A stretch of 64,000 bases of DNA from Pilosibacter fragilis (GTDB lineage: Bacteria > Bacillota > Clostridia > Lachnospirales > Lachnospiraceae): assembly GCF_032490495.1 (NCBI RefSeq), contig NZ_JAVYJB010000007.1, forward strand, positions 124,001 through 188,000. The letters run 5' to 3'. Below the pieces are notes generated by a model that saw only the letters and a program-made list of their open reading frames with translations, did not search any database and was not told where the DNA came from. Position 1 is the first letter of the stretch; every line of letters starts with the position of its first letter. The position numbers and the translations under genes were made by a program. Of this stretch, positions 32,582-41,363 are shown piece by piece.

Positions 32582-33460
32582 ATGATTAAGAGCATGACCG
32601 GATTCGGCCGCCACGAGATGGTGACGGACGAGTGTAAGATTTCAGTAGAGATAAAGGCGGTAAACCACCGGTATCTGGATCTGGGAATTAAGATGCCGAA
32701 GAAATTCAATTACTTCGAGGCATCCATGCGTACCCTCTTAAAGGATCATATCCAGAGGGGAAAAGTAGATATATTTGTAACCTACGAGGATTATACCGAT
32801 GCGAAGGTATTCCTCAAATATAACAGATCCCTTGCGCAGGAATATATGGACAGCTTTAAAAAGATGTCCGATGATTTCGGCATCGACAACGACGTAAAAG
32901 TGTCTATGCTGGCAAGGTGTCCGGAGGTCCTCACGATGGAGGAGGTTCCGGAGGACGAAGAGCATATGTGGGAACTCTTAAAGAATGCTTTACTTAAGGC
33001 CTGCGAGGGCTTTGTGGAGTCCAGGATCCGCGAGGGAGAGAATTTAAAGAACGACCTGATCGGAAAGCTTGACCATATGCTGGAATTAGTTGATTTTATC
33101 GAGGAGCGTTCCCCAAAGGTGATCGCGGAGTACCGCCAGAAGTTAGAGGACAAGGTGAAAGAACTTCTCGCTTCCGCCTCTGTGGACGATTCCAGGATCG
33201 CGACAGAGGTTACGATCTTTGCCGATAAGATCTGTGTGGATGAGGAGACCGTCCGCTTGAGAAGCCACATCGAGGGAATGAAGAAAGAACTTTTGGCCGG
33301 CGGCAGTGTCGGAAGAAAGCTCGATTTTATCGCCCAGGAGATGAACCGGGAGGCAAATACGATCCTCTCGAAATCTACGGATCTTGAGATCTCTGACCGC
33401 GCGATCCTCTTAAAGACTGAGGTCGAAAAGGTAAGAGAGCAGATCCAGAATATTGAATGA
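32582..33460 (+). CDS. yicC: YicC family endoribonuclease
   Basis: A 292-residue YicC/YloC protein; members act as endoribonucleases that affect RNA turnover. The N-terminus IKSMTGFGRHE and SVEIKAVNHRYLDLGIKMP are the family signature, and the C-terminus has FIAQEMNREANTILSKS. ATG 32582 is the conserved start; the frame extends further upstream without sites. gmk and rpoZ follow, the usual order in clostridia. Confidence 0.93.
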   Translation: MIKSMTGFGRHEMVTDECKISVEIKAVNHRYLDLGIKMPKKFNYFEASMRTLLKDHIQRGKVDIFVTYEDYTDAKVFLKYNRSLAQEYMDSFKKMSDDFGIDNDVKVSMLARCPEVLTMEEVPEDEEHMWELLKNALLKACEGFVESRIREGENLKNDLIGKLDHMLELVDFIEERSPKVIAEYRQKLEDKVKELLASASVDDSRIATEVTIFADKICVDEETVRLRSHIEGMKKELLAGGSVGRKLDFIAQEMNREANTILSKSTDLEISDRAILLKTEVEKVREQIQNIE

Positions 33461-33476
33461 TCAGGGGGCATTTGTA

Positions 33477-34103
33477 ATGCAGACAAAAGGAGTCCTTGTT
33501 GTAGTTTCCGGGTTCTCAGGAGCCGGAAAAGGAACCGTGATGAAGGCGCTTTTAGAAAAATATGATAACTACGCGCTATCTGTATCGGCCACAACAAGAA
33601 GCCCGAGACCGGGTGAGGAAAACGGAAGAGAGTATTTCTTCCTCACAGAATCCCAGTTTGAGGATATGATCAGAAACGACGAGCTGATCGAGCACGCGCG
33701 CTATGTGGACCATTACTATGGAACACCGAAGAAGTATGTGGAAGAAAAGATGGCTGCGGGAAAAGACGTGATCCTTGAGATCGAGATTCAGGGGGCGTTG
33801 AATATCAAGAAGAAATTCCCGGACGCCCTTCTCGTATTTATCGTTCCTCCGACCGCAGAAGACTTAAAGAAACGCCTGATCGGACGCGGAACGGAAAGTG
33901 CGGAAGTGATCGAGAAACGTCTCCGCCGTGCCGCGGAGGAGTCCGATGGAATGGATTCCTACGACTATATCGTTGTCAACGATGATGTGGACACCTGTGT
34001 GGAAGACCTTCACAGCCTGATCCGTTCCAGCCACTTTAAAGAGTCCGCGAACACAGACCTTGTGGCGAGAATGAAGCAGGAGCTGCACGATATGACAAAA
34101 TAA
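33477..34103 (+). CDS. gmk: Guanylate kinase
   Basis: Converts GMP to GDP with ATP. The 208-residue product has the P-loop SGFSGAGKGT at residues 11-20, SVSATTRSPRPGEENGREY for GMP binding and ILEIEIQGALNIKKKFPDALLVFI. ATG 33477 follows AGGGGGCATTTGTA; a TTG at 33453 inside yicC would add 8 residues. The gap to yicC is 16 bp. The small remA gene often found between them in Firmicutes is missing. Confidence 0.96.
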   Translation: MQTKGVLVVVSGFSGAGKGTVMKALLEKYDNYALSVSATTRSPRPGEENGREYFFLTESQFEDMIRNDELIEHARYVDHYYGTPKKYVEEKMAAGKDVILEIEIQGALNIKKKFPDALLVFIVPPTAEDLKKRLIGRGTESAEVIEKRLRRAAEESDGMDSYDYIVVNDDVDTCVEDLHSLIRSSHFKESANTDLVARMKQELHDMTK

Positions 34104-34194
34104 AAGAATGTATCCGAAAAATACCATGTGTAAAACCGGATACTTCAGATATTTAAGAACTTTTTAATTTCATGATCTGAAAGGGGCATATTTT

Positions 34195-34512
34195 ATGTTA
34201 CATCCGTCTTATACAGACTTAATTGAAGCCGTAAACAGCGACGTTGAGCCGGGCGAGCAGCCGGTAGTCCAGAGCCGCTATTCCATCGTTATCGCAGCAT
34301 CCAAGCGTGCGAGACAGCTCATCGCAGGTGACGAGCCGTTAGTTGCAGGCGCTGCAGGAAAGAAACCGCTCTCCACCGCTGTTCAGGAGCTCTATGAGCA
34401 GAAGGTAAAGATCCTCACAGAGGATGAGGAGCCGGAGATCGAGACAGATTTCGAAGTAAAAGACAGAACTCCGGAAGAGATCAAAAAAGAAGAAGAGTAC
34501 GCTGAGGAATAA
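34195..34512 (+). CDS. rpoZ: DNA-directed RNA polymerase omega subunit
   Basis: The 105-residue omega subunit stabilises beta' in RNA polymerase. The conserved N-terminal part shows SRYSIVIAASKRARQLIAG and KPLSTAVQELYEQKV; the last 30 residues are strongly acidic and variable. ATG 34195 follows AAAGGGGCATATTTT. It is 91 bp after gmk and precedes a terminator-like hairpin. Confidence 0.95.
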   Translation: MLHPSYTDLIEAVNSDVEPGEQPVVQSRYSIVIAASKRARQLIAGDEPLVAGAAGKKPLSTAVQELYEQKVKILTEDEEPEIETDFEVKDRTPEEIKKEEEYAEE

Positions 34513-34573
34513 ACAGGTTCCCGGTTGTGGTCCGGCTTTCAGTCCGGCCATGGCCGGAAATATGAAAGAAAAG

Positions 34574-34614
34574 GAGGAAAACGGCTGAATCGGGCTTAAG
34601 TTTCCTCTTTTTTT
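34574..34614 (+). terminator. Intrinsic terminator after rpoZ
   Basis: GAGGAAA (34574-34580) pairs with TTTCCTC (34601-34607), followed by seven T residues. A perfect 16-bp palindrome TCCGGCCATGGCCGGA lies just upstream. Confidence 0.75.
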
Positions 34615-34686
34615 CGCTGGCAGTCCGGAGTTTATGAGCCGGTCGGTTCTGGCGGCAGTTACGCACAGAAAGGAAATACGAACAGA

Positions 34687-36024
34687 ATGAATTTACTTTT
34701 CATATCACTGGGCTGTGATAAAAACCTTGTGGATACGGAAAAAATGCTGGGAATCCTCGGAAAAGAGGGATATTCCTTTGTCGATGACGAGAATGAGGCA
34801 GATATCGTTGTTGTAAACACCTGCTGCTTTATCGGAGACGCAAAAGAGGAGAGCATCAACACGATCCTCCAGATGGCGGAGTTAAAGAAAAACGGTCGTT
34901 TAAAGGCACTGATCGTCACAGGCTGTCTCGCGCAGCGCTACAAGCAGGAGATCATCGATGAGATCCCGGAGGTAGACGCGATACTCGGAACGACATCCTA
35001 TGAGGCTGTAGGAGCAGCGATCAGGGAGGTTATGGACGGCGAGACACCGGAAATCTTTGAAAGCATCGATGCACCGGTGAGCACGGCTACGGAGCGCCTT
35101 ATCACAACAGGTGGGCACTATGCGTTCTTAAAGATCGCGGAGGGCTGCGACAAGCGCTGCACCTACTGTATTATCCCGTATCTTCGCGGAAAATACCGCA
35201 GTGTTCCGATGGAACAGCTTGTAAGAGAGGCGGAAGAACTCGCGGAGAAAGGTGTGAAAGAGCTGATCCTTGTTGCGCAGGAGACCACCCTTTACGGAAA
35301 AGACCTTTACGGCGAGAAGAAGCTTCCAGAGCTTTTAAGACGTCTGGCGGCCGTGTCCGGTATCCAGTGGATCCGCCTCCAGTACTGCTACCCGGAGGAG
35401 ATCACCGACGAGCTCATCGAGACGATCAAAACTGAAGAAAAAGTCTGTAACTATCTGGATATCCCGATCCAGCACGCAAGCGATGCTGTGTTGAAGAGGA
35501 TGGGCAGAAGAACCAACAACAAAGAGATCCGAGGGCTGATCGCGAAACTCAGAAAAGAGATCCCGGACATCGCGCTCCGCACCACCCTGATTTCCGGATT
35601 CCCGGGTGAGACGGAGGAAGACCACGAGATCCTGATGCAGTTTGTCGATGATATGGAATTTGACCGTCTCGGCGTATTTGCTTACTCCCCGGAGGAAGAT
35701 ACTCCGGCTTTCAGCTTTGAGAACCAGGTTCCGGAGGAGGTAAAACAGGATCGCCGCGATGAGATCATGGAACTCCAGCAGGAGATCGCTTTCGAGAAGT
35801 CCGAGGCGATGAAGGGACGTACCCTGGAAGTGATGATCGAGGGCAAGGTTGCTGACGAGAATGCCTACGTTGGACGTACCTATATGGACAGTCCGAACGT
35901 GGATGGGCTTATCTTTGTAAACACCGGACTTTCCCTGATGTCCGGAGATTTCCTTAAGGTACGCGTCACAGGCGCGTCCGAATACGATCTGATAGGGGAG
36001 GCAGAGGATGAATTTACCGAATAA
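34687..36024 (+). CDS. rimO: Ribosomal protein S12 methylthiotransferase RimO
   Basis: Radical SAM enzyme that adds a methylthio group to an Asp of ribosomal protein S12. The 445 residues show an N-terminal UPF0004 domain with cluster ligands Cys10, Cys46 and Cys80, then the radical SAM motif Cys154-x3-Cys158-x2-Cys161 (EGCDKRCTYC), and a C-terminal TRAM domain. The N-terminus ISLGCDKNLVDTEKM is specific to RimO rather than MiaB. It overlaps pgsA by 17 bases. Confidence 0.96.
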   Translation: MNLLFISLGCDKNLVDTEKMLGILGKEGYSFVDDENEADIVVVNTCCFIGDAKEESINTILQMAELKKNGRLKALIVTGCLAQRYKQEIIDEIPEVDAILGTTSYEAVGAAIREVMDGETPEIFESIDAPVSTATERLITTGGHYAFLKIAEGCDKRCTYCIIPYLRGKYRSVPMEQLVREAEELAEKGVKELILVAQETTLYGKDLYGEKKLPELLRRLAAVSGIQWIRLQYCYPEEITDELIETIKTEEKVCNYLDIPIQHASDAVLKRMGRRTNNKEIRGLIAKLRKEIPDIALRTTLISGFPGETEEDHEILMQFVDDMEFDRLGVFAYSPEEDTPAFSFENQVPEEVKQDRRDEIMELQQEIAFEKSEAMKGRTLEVMIEGKVADENAYVGRTYMDSPNVDGLIFVNTGLSLMSGDFLKVRVTGASEYDLIGEAEDEFTE

Positions 36025-36550
36025 ACTGACAATATTACGAGTGATCATGATCCCGTTTTTCGTAGCCGCGCTTCTTTATGACGGCGGCGCAAACCAGAAC
36101 ATGCGTTATGTGGCGGCGGCGCTCTTTATCATCGCGAGCCTGACCGATATGCTGGACGGAAAGATCGCGAGAAAGTATAATCTGGTAACAAATTTTGGAA
36201 AATTTATGGATCCGTTGGCGGATAAACTGCTTGTCTGCTCCGCACTGATCTGTATGATCGAGCTTCGTCAGCTTCCGGCCTGGATGGTCATCATCATTAT
36301 CAGCCGTGAGTTCATTATCAGCGGCTTCCGTCTGGTGGCATCCGACAACGGTGTTGTCATCGCAGCGAGCTACTGGGGAAAATTTAAGACCACATTCCAG
36401 ATGATCGGGGTGGTTCTTCTGATCTTTAATATTCCGGCGTTGTCAACTTTGACGACGATCATTGTCTGGATCGCTCTTGCATTGACAGTAATTTCACTTG
36501 TTGACTACATTGTGAAGAACGCCGGCGTTCTTACGGAAGGAAAAATGTGA
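36008..36550 (+). CDS. pgsA: CDP-diacylglycerol--glycerol-3-phosphate 3-phosphatidyltransferase
   Basis: Makes phosphatidylglycerophosphate, the committed step of phosphatidylglycerol synthesis, in the membrane. The CDP-alcohol phosphotransferase motif DGKIARKYNLVTNFGKFMD is complete (DG-x2-AR-x8-G-x3-D). The 180 residues hold about five hydrophobic segments and begin MNLPNKLTILRVIMIPFF. Its start lies inside rimO, and its stop overlaps the next start, so translation of the three genes is linked. Confidence 0.95.
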   Translation: MNLPNKLTILRVIMIPFFVAALLYDGGANQNMRYVAAALFIIASLTDMLDGKIARKYNLVTNFGKFMDPLADKLLVCSALICMIELRQLPAWMVIIIISREFIISGFRLVASDNGVVIAASYWGKFKTTFQMIGVVLLIFNIPALSTLTTIIVWIALALTVISLVDYIVKNAGVLTEGKM

Positions 36551-37287
36551 TGATTCGAACAGAACAGGGTTATGCCCAGATATTTAAAATTTACGGAAAA
36601 AGCGAGACGGAAGTAAAGGAAAAGCTTCAGGACCTCTTAAAGTGCGGCGGCGCTGTCGTGATCTACACGAGACGCCGCGGAAAAGATGTCCATGTTCTCG
36701 CGGAGACACAGGCGGAGGATGAGGAGTCCGCCAAGGCGGCGTTAAAACCTGTTGCCAAGGAGATCAAAAAGGCACTGGGCGACATGTATTATTCCACGAA
36801 AGAGAATGAGACGATGGAAGAGACCGTTGTGCGCCTCCTCACAAAGTACGGACTCACGGTGACAACGGCGGAGTCCTGCACCGGCGGCATGGTGGCTGCA
36901 AAGATCATCAACGTGCCAGGTGCGTCTGACGTATTTGATCAGGGTTATATCACATATTCGAACAAATCAAAGAGAAAGATCCTCGATGTCAGCAAGGCAA
37001 CTTTAAAAAAATACGGGGCAGTCAGTGAGCAGACTGCAAGGGAGATGGCACTCGGCGGTGTTCTCGCGGCTGATGCGGATGCCTGTGTTGCTGTAACGGG
37101 GCTTGCTGGTCCGGACGGTGGAACAGAGGAGAAGCCGGTGGGACTCGTATACGTTTCCTGCTGCATGAAGGACGAAGTGATTGTGGAGGAATGCCACTTC
37201 AACGGTACAAGACAGGAGATCCGGGAACATGCCGCGGTCACGGCGCTGGACCTTTTGAGAAGAATGATCATCAGATCCAGACAGTAG
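36550..37287 (+). CDS. CinA-like protein lacking the N-terminal domain (nicotinamide-nucleotide amidohydrolase)
   Basis: A 245-residue protein with a KH-like CinA middle domain (residues about 5-80) and a C-terminal amidohydrolase domain (about 90-245) showing TTAESCTGGMVAAKI, GYITYSNKSKRKIL and AVTGLAGPDGG. The latter hydrolyses nicotinamide mononucleotide to nicotinate mononucleotide in characterised members. Full-length CinA has about 410 residues; the first 170 (the ADP-ribose pyrophosphatase-type COG1058 domain) are missing and the gene starts cleanly at TGATG over the pgsA stop, so this is a short form, not a visible frameshift. GTG 36547 is an alternative start. Confidence 0.9.
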   Translation: MIRTEQGYAQIFKIYGKSETEVKEKLQDLLKCGGAVVIYTRRRGKDVHVLAETQAEDEESAKAALKPVAKEIKKALGDMYYSTKENETMEETVVRLLTKYGLTVTTAESCTGGMVAAKIINVPGASDVFDQGYITYSNKSKRKILDVSKATLKKYGAVSEQTAREMALGGVLAADADACVAVTGLAGPDGGTEEKPVGLVYVSCCMKDEVIVEECHFNGTRQEIREHAAVTALDLLRRMIIRSRQ

Positions 37288-37340
37288 ACCGGGTCCAGGC
37301 GTGACCTGGTCATAAATATTAAGGGATGAGCAGGTGAATC

Positions 37341-37661
37341 ATGCGCTGGTATGAAAAACTGTATGTCGGGGAAAAAGCGAAAAAGCACAGATACGAAACG
37401 ATCCAGGCGGTCCGAAATGGAAGACCAATGGGCTTTTATGTCCTGACTCCGGCGGCTGGGGAGCGGAACCTTTTAGATATCTATCCGGCGCTGACATTAA
37501 AGCTTCCTTACTATGAAAAGCAGGATCTTCTGATCGTAGGGATCGCTGCGGATTTTGAGGATGCGGCGGCGCTTGCGGGGCGGATCATCTGCGAGGCATA
37601 CAAAAAGACCGGCGGGTATGATGTGAACTCCTTTCTTTTCGGAAAGGGGTGCTGCGAGTGA
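37341..37661 (+). CDS. Uncharacterised 106-residue protein upstream of DUF2953 gene
   Basis: A soluble mixed alpha/beta protein I do not recognise. It has no transmembrane segment, no signal peptide and ends with a Cys-Cys pair (GKGCCE). The start follows GATGAGCAGGTGAATC. Its stop overlaps the GTG start of the DUF2953 gene as GTGA, so it is cotranslated with the DUF2953-gerW sporulation pair; a role in spore formation would be inference from that position only. Confidence 0.8.
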   Translation: MRWYEKLYVGEKAKKHRYETIQAVRNGRPMGFYVLTPAAGERNLLDIYPALTLKLPYYEKQDLLIVGIAADFEDAAALAGRIICEAYKKTGGYDVNSFLFGKGCCE

Positions 37662-38824
37662 TCCATATATTGCTGATGATCTTAAAGGTCATCGGGATCA
37701 TCCTGTTGGTGATCCTGGCACTGCTGCTCACAGCAGTTCTGCTCATCCTGTTTGTTCCGGTCCGGTACCGGGCGGATGTCTTATTTGAAGGAAAACCGGA
37801 CGGGGAGGCGGCGGTGAGCTGGCTTCTACATCTCGTGCGGATCCGGGTGAGTTATCACGAACACGCGGATGTATCCGGGCGGGTGCTGTGGTTTAAGCTG
37901 TTTGATGTGAGATTGTGGCCGCCGGAGGATGAGGAAGAACAAAAAACAAAATCAGAAACGGAGCCGGTTTTTGCGGACTTTGAAAAAACACCGGTACTGT
38001 CAGAAAATGATTCTGAAATCAGAAACACAGAGGTATCTGTTTTAACTGAAAACGAGCAGCAGGAAATACCTTTGGAAACAGTTGCGGAGACATCGAAAGC
38101 GGAAGAGAAAAAAACTGCCGGGGATGACAGGACGGCTGTCCCTGCGGAAGATGATGAACTTGTTGTCCATGCAACGGAGCTTGTTTCAGGATCGAATGAA
38201 TCTTCTTCTCCCAGCGCACTGCCGGCGGGTGCTTTGAAAAACTCCTCAAAGGAAAATTTTAAGGAACCCTTTGAGAAAGAGGAGCGTGTGGAGAAGGTTA
38301 AGAACTGTTTCGGTGCGAAGATCAAAGAAAAATTGGCTCGGCTTATAAAAAAAGCCCGAACTCTTTGGAATAGAATCCGGGAACTGCCCGGAAAGATCCG
38401 GAAGCTGGCCGATGGGATATCAAAGAAGAAAATTTCTCTGGAAAAGACCTGGAACAGCATCTCGATGTTCTGGCACGACGGGCAGAACCAGAAAGCGTTT
38501 CACCTTGTCTGGAAGCGCACAAAAAAACTTGTCCGCTACGTTCTTCCGAAAAAGGTGCAGGGACGGATTCGCTTCGGTTTCGATGATCCCTACGATACGG
38601 GGCAGGTTCTCGCGGCGGTCAGTCCGTTTTACGGCTTATACGCCAGAACGCTGACTCTGGAGCCGGATTTCACCGGAACGGCGCTTGACGGAGAACTTCA
38701 TTTTAAGGGGCGGATCGCCCTGTGGTATCCGCTCTGGACGGCAGCAAGACTGTTTATCAGTAAAGATTTCAGAAGATTACTTCGTTTCTTGAGGAAAAGA
38801 GATTCTGGGACGAAAAAAGCATAG
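37658..38824 (+). CDS. DUF2953 domain-containing protein (YtfI-like)
   Basis: A 388-residue protein with one N-terminal membrane helix (about residues 2-31) followed by VPVRYRADVLFEGKP, the start of DUF2953. The domain is split: the first strands (about 32-90) and the C-terminal part (about 290-375, with GFDDPYDTGQVLAAVSPFYGLY) frame a low-complexity acidic stretch (about 90-200) and a strongly basic helix-rich stretch (about 205-270). In Bacillus the homologue ytfI precedes ytfJ (gerW), as here. GTG 37658 is chosen for its GGAAAGGGG at proper distance. Confidence 0.87.
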   Translation: MIHILLMILKVIGIILLVILALLLTAVLLILFVPVRYRADVLFEGKPDGEAAVSWLLHLVRIRVSYHEHADVSGRVLWFKLFDVRLWPPEDEEEQKTKSETEPVFADFEKTPVLSENDSEIRNTEVSVLTENEQQEIPLETVAETSKAEEKKTAGDDRTAVPAEDDELVVHATELVSGSNESSSPSALPAGALKNSSKENFKEPFEKEERVEKVKNCFGAKIKEKLARLIKKARTLWNRIRELPGKIRKLADGISKKKISLEKTWNSISMFWHDGQNQKAFHLVWKRTKKLVRYVLPKKVQGRIRFGFDDPYDTGQVLAAVSPFYGLYARTLTLEPDFTGTALDGELHFKGRIALWYPLWTAARLFISKDFRRLLRFLRKRDSGTKKA

Positions 38825-38841
38825 ATTTAGGAGGAATCGGT

Positions 38842-39243
38842 ATGGCAGAAAATCAGTTTCCATCTACCGTGGACGCACTGTTTAAGGGGATGGATCATTT
38901 CATTACATCAAAAACCGTTGTGGGCGAGCCTGTGAAGGTGGATGAGAACACGACGATCATCCCGCTTGTGGATGTGACCTGCGGCATGGCAGCCGGTTCC
39001 TTTGCACAATCAGCAAAGACAAATGGCGGCGGCGGTATGAGCGCGAAGATGAGCCCCAGCGCTATCCTTGTGATCCAGAACGGCATGACAAAGCTCGTCA
39101 ATATCAAACATCAGGATGCAGTCACCAAAGTCCTCGACATGGTCCCGGATATCGTAAACCGCTTCACCGGCGGCAATGATATTACTCCGGACGCGGCGGC
39201 AAAAGCGGAGAAGATGGCAGCTGAGATGGAGAAAGAGAAATGA
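38842..39243 (+). CDS. gerW: GerW family sporulation protein (YtfJ)
   Basis: A 133-residue spore protein homologue; GerW is needed for proper germination in Bacillus. Visible features are ITSKTVVGEPVKV, the glycine-rich GGGGMSAKMSPSAILVI and MTKLVNI. ATG 38842 follows AGGAGGAATCGGT. With the DUF2953 gene 17 bp upstream it suggests that the organism is a spore-former or descends from one. A weak terminator hairpin follows at 39245-39275. Confidence 0.93.
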   Translation: MAENQFPSTVDALFKGMDHFITSKTVVGEPVKVDENTTIIPLVDVTCGMAAGSFAQSAKTNGGGGMSAKMSPSAILVIQNGMTKLVNIKHQDAVTKVLDMVPDIVNRFTGGNDITPDAAAKAEKMAAEMEKEK

Positions 39244-39244
39244 A

Positions 39245-39275
39245 CACAATTCCTCGGAGTGATCCGGGGAATTGT
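39245..39275 (+). terminator. Weak terminator after gerW
   Basis: ACAATTCC pairs with GGAATTGT around a 15-base loop; only TGT follows rather than a T-run, so termination may be partial. Confidence 0.45.
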
Positions 39276-39342
39276 TGTATCTGAACGCCATTTATGATAA
39301 AATGGTTTTAACGATTTCGGGGTATGAGAGGAGGGAATAAGC

Positions 39343-41001
39343 GTGACACATTTAAATATCCCGGTAGGAATTTCTGATTTTGCTGAGATCCGGCAGAACG
39401 GATATTATTATGTCGATAAGACAGGCCTTATTGCCGAGGTATTAAAGGCTCAGGCAGTAAAAGTGACACTGATTACCCGTCCAAGGAGATTCGGAAAGAC
39501 ATTGGGGATGAGTACTCTGGAAAATTTCTTTAGTATCCGAAAAGACAGTGCGGTATTGTTTCAGGGACTGGGGATCATGAATGCTTCGGCGCTCTGTCAG
39601 AAATGGATGAATCAGTGTCCGACGATCTTCCTTTCGTTTAAAGATGTGGATGGCCTGACTTTCGATAGTGCCTACGGAATGTTGGAAGCAACGATTGCTG
39701 AATTATTTCGAAAATATACAGACCTTCTGGACAGCGAAAATGTAAATGATTATGACAAAGAAGCTTTTCGCCGTATCTTAAAAGGCGAAGCCGGTACGAC
39801 CGGAATCAAGAAAAGTCTCTCTCTTCTCATACGAATGCTGAGTGATCATTATGGAAAACAAGTGGTGCTGTTGCTGGATGAGTATGATGTTCCTGTGGCC
39901 AAGGCGAGCAATCACCATTATTATCAGGAAATGTTAGAAGTAGTGAAAGCAATGATGAGCACTGCATTAAAAGACAACAATGCCCTTCAATTTGCAATCA
40001 TTACCGGCTGCCTGAAGATCGCGAAAGAGAGTATTTTCACCGGAACAAATAATTTCGTGTCAGATACGATCACTTCTTCCAGGCTGAATGAATACTTTGG
40101 ATTTACGCAAGATGATGTAGACAGGATTTTACAGGATGCGGATGCCAAAGATCATGCAGAGGCGATGAAATACTGGTATGACGGATATCATTTTGGCGAT
40201 TTTGATGTATATTGTCCGTGGGATGTGATGAATTACCTGTTTGATCTTTCGAACGATCCGAAGGCAAGACCTGCGAGTTACTGGAAGAATACGAGCGATA
40301 ACGCAATCATCCGCTCCTTTATCGATTATTCGGGGAGCAGTATTACCGGAAAACTGGAAACATTGTTAGCGGGAGGAACGATCTCACAGAAGGTTGAAGA
40401 AAACCTCACATACGATCTTCTGCACTCCTCAGAAGAAAATTTGTGGAGCATTCTTTATCTGACCGGCTATCTGACAGGGGTTCGCGGAGAAGATCAGACT
40501 ACAAAACTTATGATTCCGAACGCGGAGATCCGGGAGATCTTCGAGTCGACTGTCGTAAAGTGGTTTCAGGACAAAGCGAAAGGAACTGACCGAAGAACTC
40601 TGTTCCATGCAGTATGGAATGGTGACAGTGAACTTTTGACGCGTGAGATGAGCACGCTGCTCAGAATGACCATCATCTATCATGATTATAAAGAAGATTT
40701 TTATCATGCATTCCTTGCCGGAATCTTCGCCGGTGCGGGGTATATGGTGGAATCCAACCGAGAACACGGTGAGGGACGGAGTGATGTGATCGTATGCGAT
40801 TCGGAAAACGGACGGCTCGCTGTCTTTGAGGTTAAGTGTTCTGCCGCACTTGAGAAAATGGAAGAAAGCTGTGAAACGGCATTGCGCCAGATCGATGAAC
40901 GCATGTATGCAAAAGAGTTTAAAGACAGCTATGATCAGGTTCTCTGCTATGGAATTTCTTTCTATAAGAAACGCTGTCTGGTAAAGAAAATTCACTCGTG
41001 A
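39343..41001 (+). CDS. AAA-ATPase-like protein with C-terminal PD-(D/E)XK nuclease domain
   Basis: A 552-residue protein of the AAA-ATPase-like / PDDEXK_9 type common and often multi-copy in gut anaerobes. The N-terminal half has GISDFAEIRQNGYYYVDKTGLI, a Walker A-like RPRRFGKTLGMSTLENFF and a Walker B VVLLLDEYDVPVAKA. The C-terminus carries the nuclease fold: EHGEGRSDVIVC followed by LAVFEVKCS (the D ... ExK pattern). Start GTG 39343 follows GAGGAGGGAATAAGC. Its cellular role is unknown for the whole family; it marks the beginning of an accessory stretch. Confidence 0.9.
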   Translation: MTHLNIPVGISDFAEIRQNGYYYVDKTGLIAEVLKAQAVKVTLITRPRRFGKTLGMSTLENFFSIRKDSAVLFQGLGIMNASALCQKWMNQCPTIFLSFKDVDGLTFDSAYGMLEATIAELFRKYTDLLDSENVNDYDKEAFRRILKGEAGTTGIKKSLSLLIRMLSDHYGKQVVLLLDEYDVPVAKASNHHYYQEMLEVVKAMMSTALKDNNALQFAIITGCLKIAKESIFTGTNNFVSDTITSSRLNEYFGFTQDDVDRILQDADAKDHAEAMKYWYDGYHFGDFDVYCPWDVMNYLFDLSNDPKARPASYWKNTSDNAIIRSFIDYSGSSITGKLETLLAGGTISQKVEENLTYDLLHSSEENLWSILYLTGYLTGVRGEDQTTKLMIPNAEIREIFESTVVKWFQDKAKGTDRRTLFHAVWNGDSELLTREMSTLLRMTIIYHDYKEDFYHAFLAGIFAGAGYMVESNREHGEGRSDVIVCDSENGRLAVFEVKCSAALEKMEESCETALRQIDERMYAKEFKDSYDQVLCYGISFYKKRCLVKKIHS

Positions 41002-41050
41002 AATTCATGATTACTGGAAAGATACAGAACTGTTGCGAATCATTATCTAA

Positions 41051-41117
41051 AAGACCGCATAATCTGTCATAGACATTCCTTTTTGGGAGAATGGGTATGA
41101 AGCGATTATGCGGTCTT
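41051..41117 (+). promoter_or_regulatory. Long-range inverted repeat over the microprotein start
   Basis: AAGACCGCATAAT (41051-41063) is perfectly complementary to ATTATGCGGTCTT (41105-41117), which lies within the first codons of the microprotein gene. In the mRNA the paired stem would loop out the ribosome binding site and start codon. The second microprotein copy lacks the upstream arm. Confidence 0.55.
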
Positions 41118-41234
41118 ATGCTGTTCTGCGTAGGTTTCGGTATGACCTGGGCGTTAGTGCTGCCGACGACATTTTTCCTTGTACTCACGGCGGCGGCGCT
41201 GATGATCGTGGGGTATAATCTGTTTTGTGGGTAA
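41097..41234 (+). CDS. 45-residue membrane microprotein, copy 1
   Basis: A small hydrophobic protein with two predicted membrane segments (about residues 6-22 and 26-41) joined by an LPTT turn, and cysteines at positions 5, 11 and 44. The second copy at 43711 encodes the same protein with only V21I and L30I. Eighteen bases differ between the copies, but 14 of them are silent, strong evidence that this is translated. ATG 41097 lies 7 bases after GGGAGA; ATG 41091 is too close. Function unknown; small proteins ending in a GYNLFC-like motif seem familiar from other clostridia, but I cannot name a family. Confidence 0.8.
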   Translation: MKRLCGLMLFCVGFGMTWALVLPTTFFLVLTAAALMIVGYNLFCG

Positions 41235-41296
41235 AAATATTAAGCCCGTTAGTATTAGATTCTTATTTTTGTCGACATAAAAACCAAACAAAATAT

Positions 41297-41330
41297 TGTC
41301 CCTTGTTGAATGCACTGCACCTTATATATT
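41297..41330 (+). promoter_or_regulatory. Candidate ECF-type promoter of the sigma factor operon
   Basis: TGTCCC (41297-41302) and TTATATA (41322-41328) separated by 19 bases; the same pair with 18 bases recurs at 42902-42932 before the next gene. An overlapping sigma-A reading is TTGTTG (41303) - 16 - TATATT (41325). The sigma gene starts 34 bases downstream. Confidence 0.5.
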
Positions 41331-41363
41331 AAATAAATAACAAGAAGCACAGGAGATGGATTT

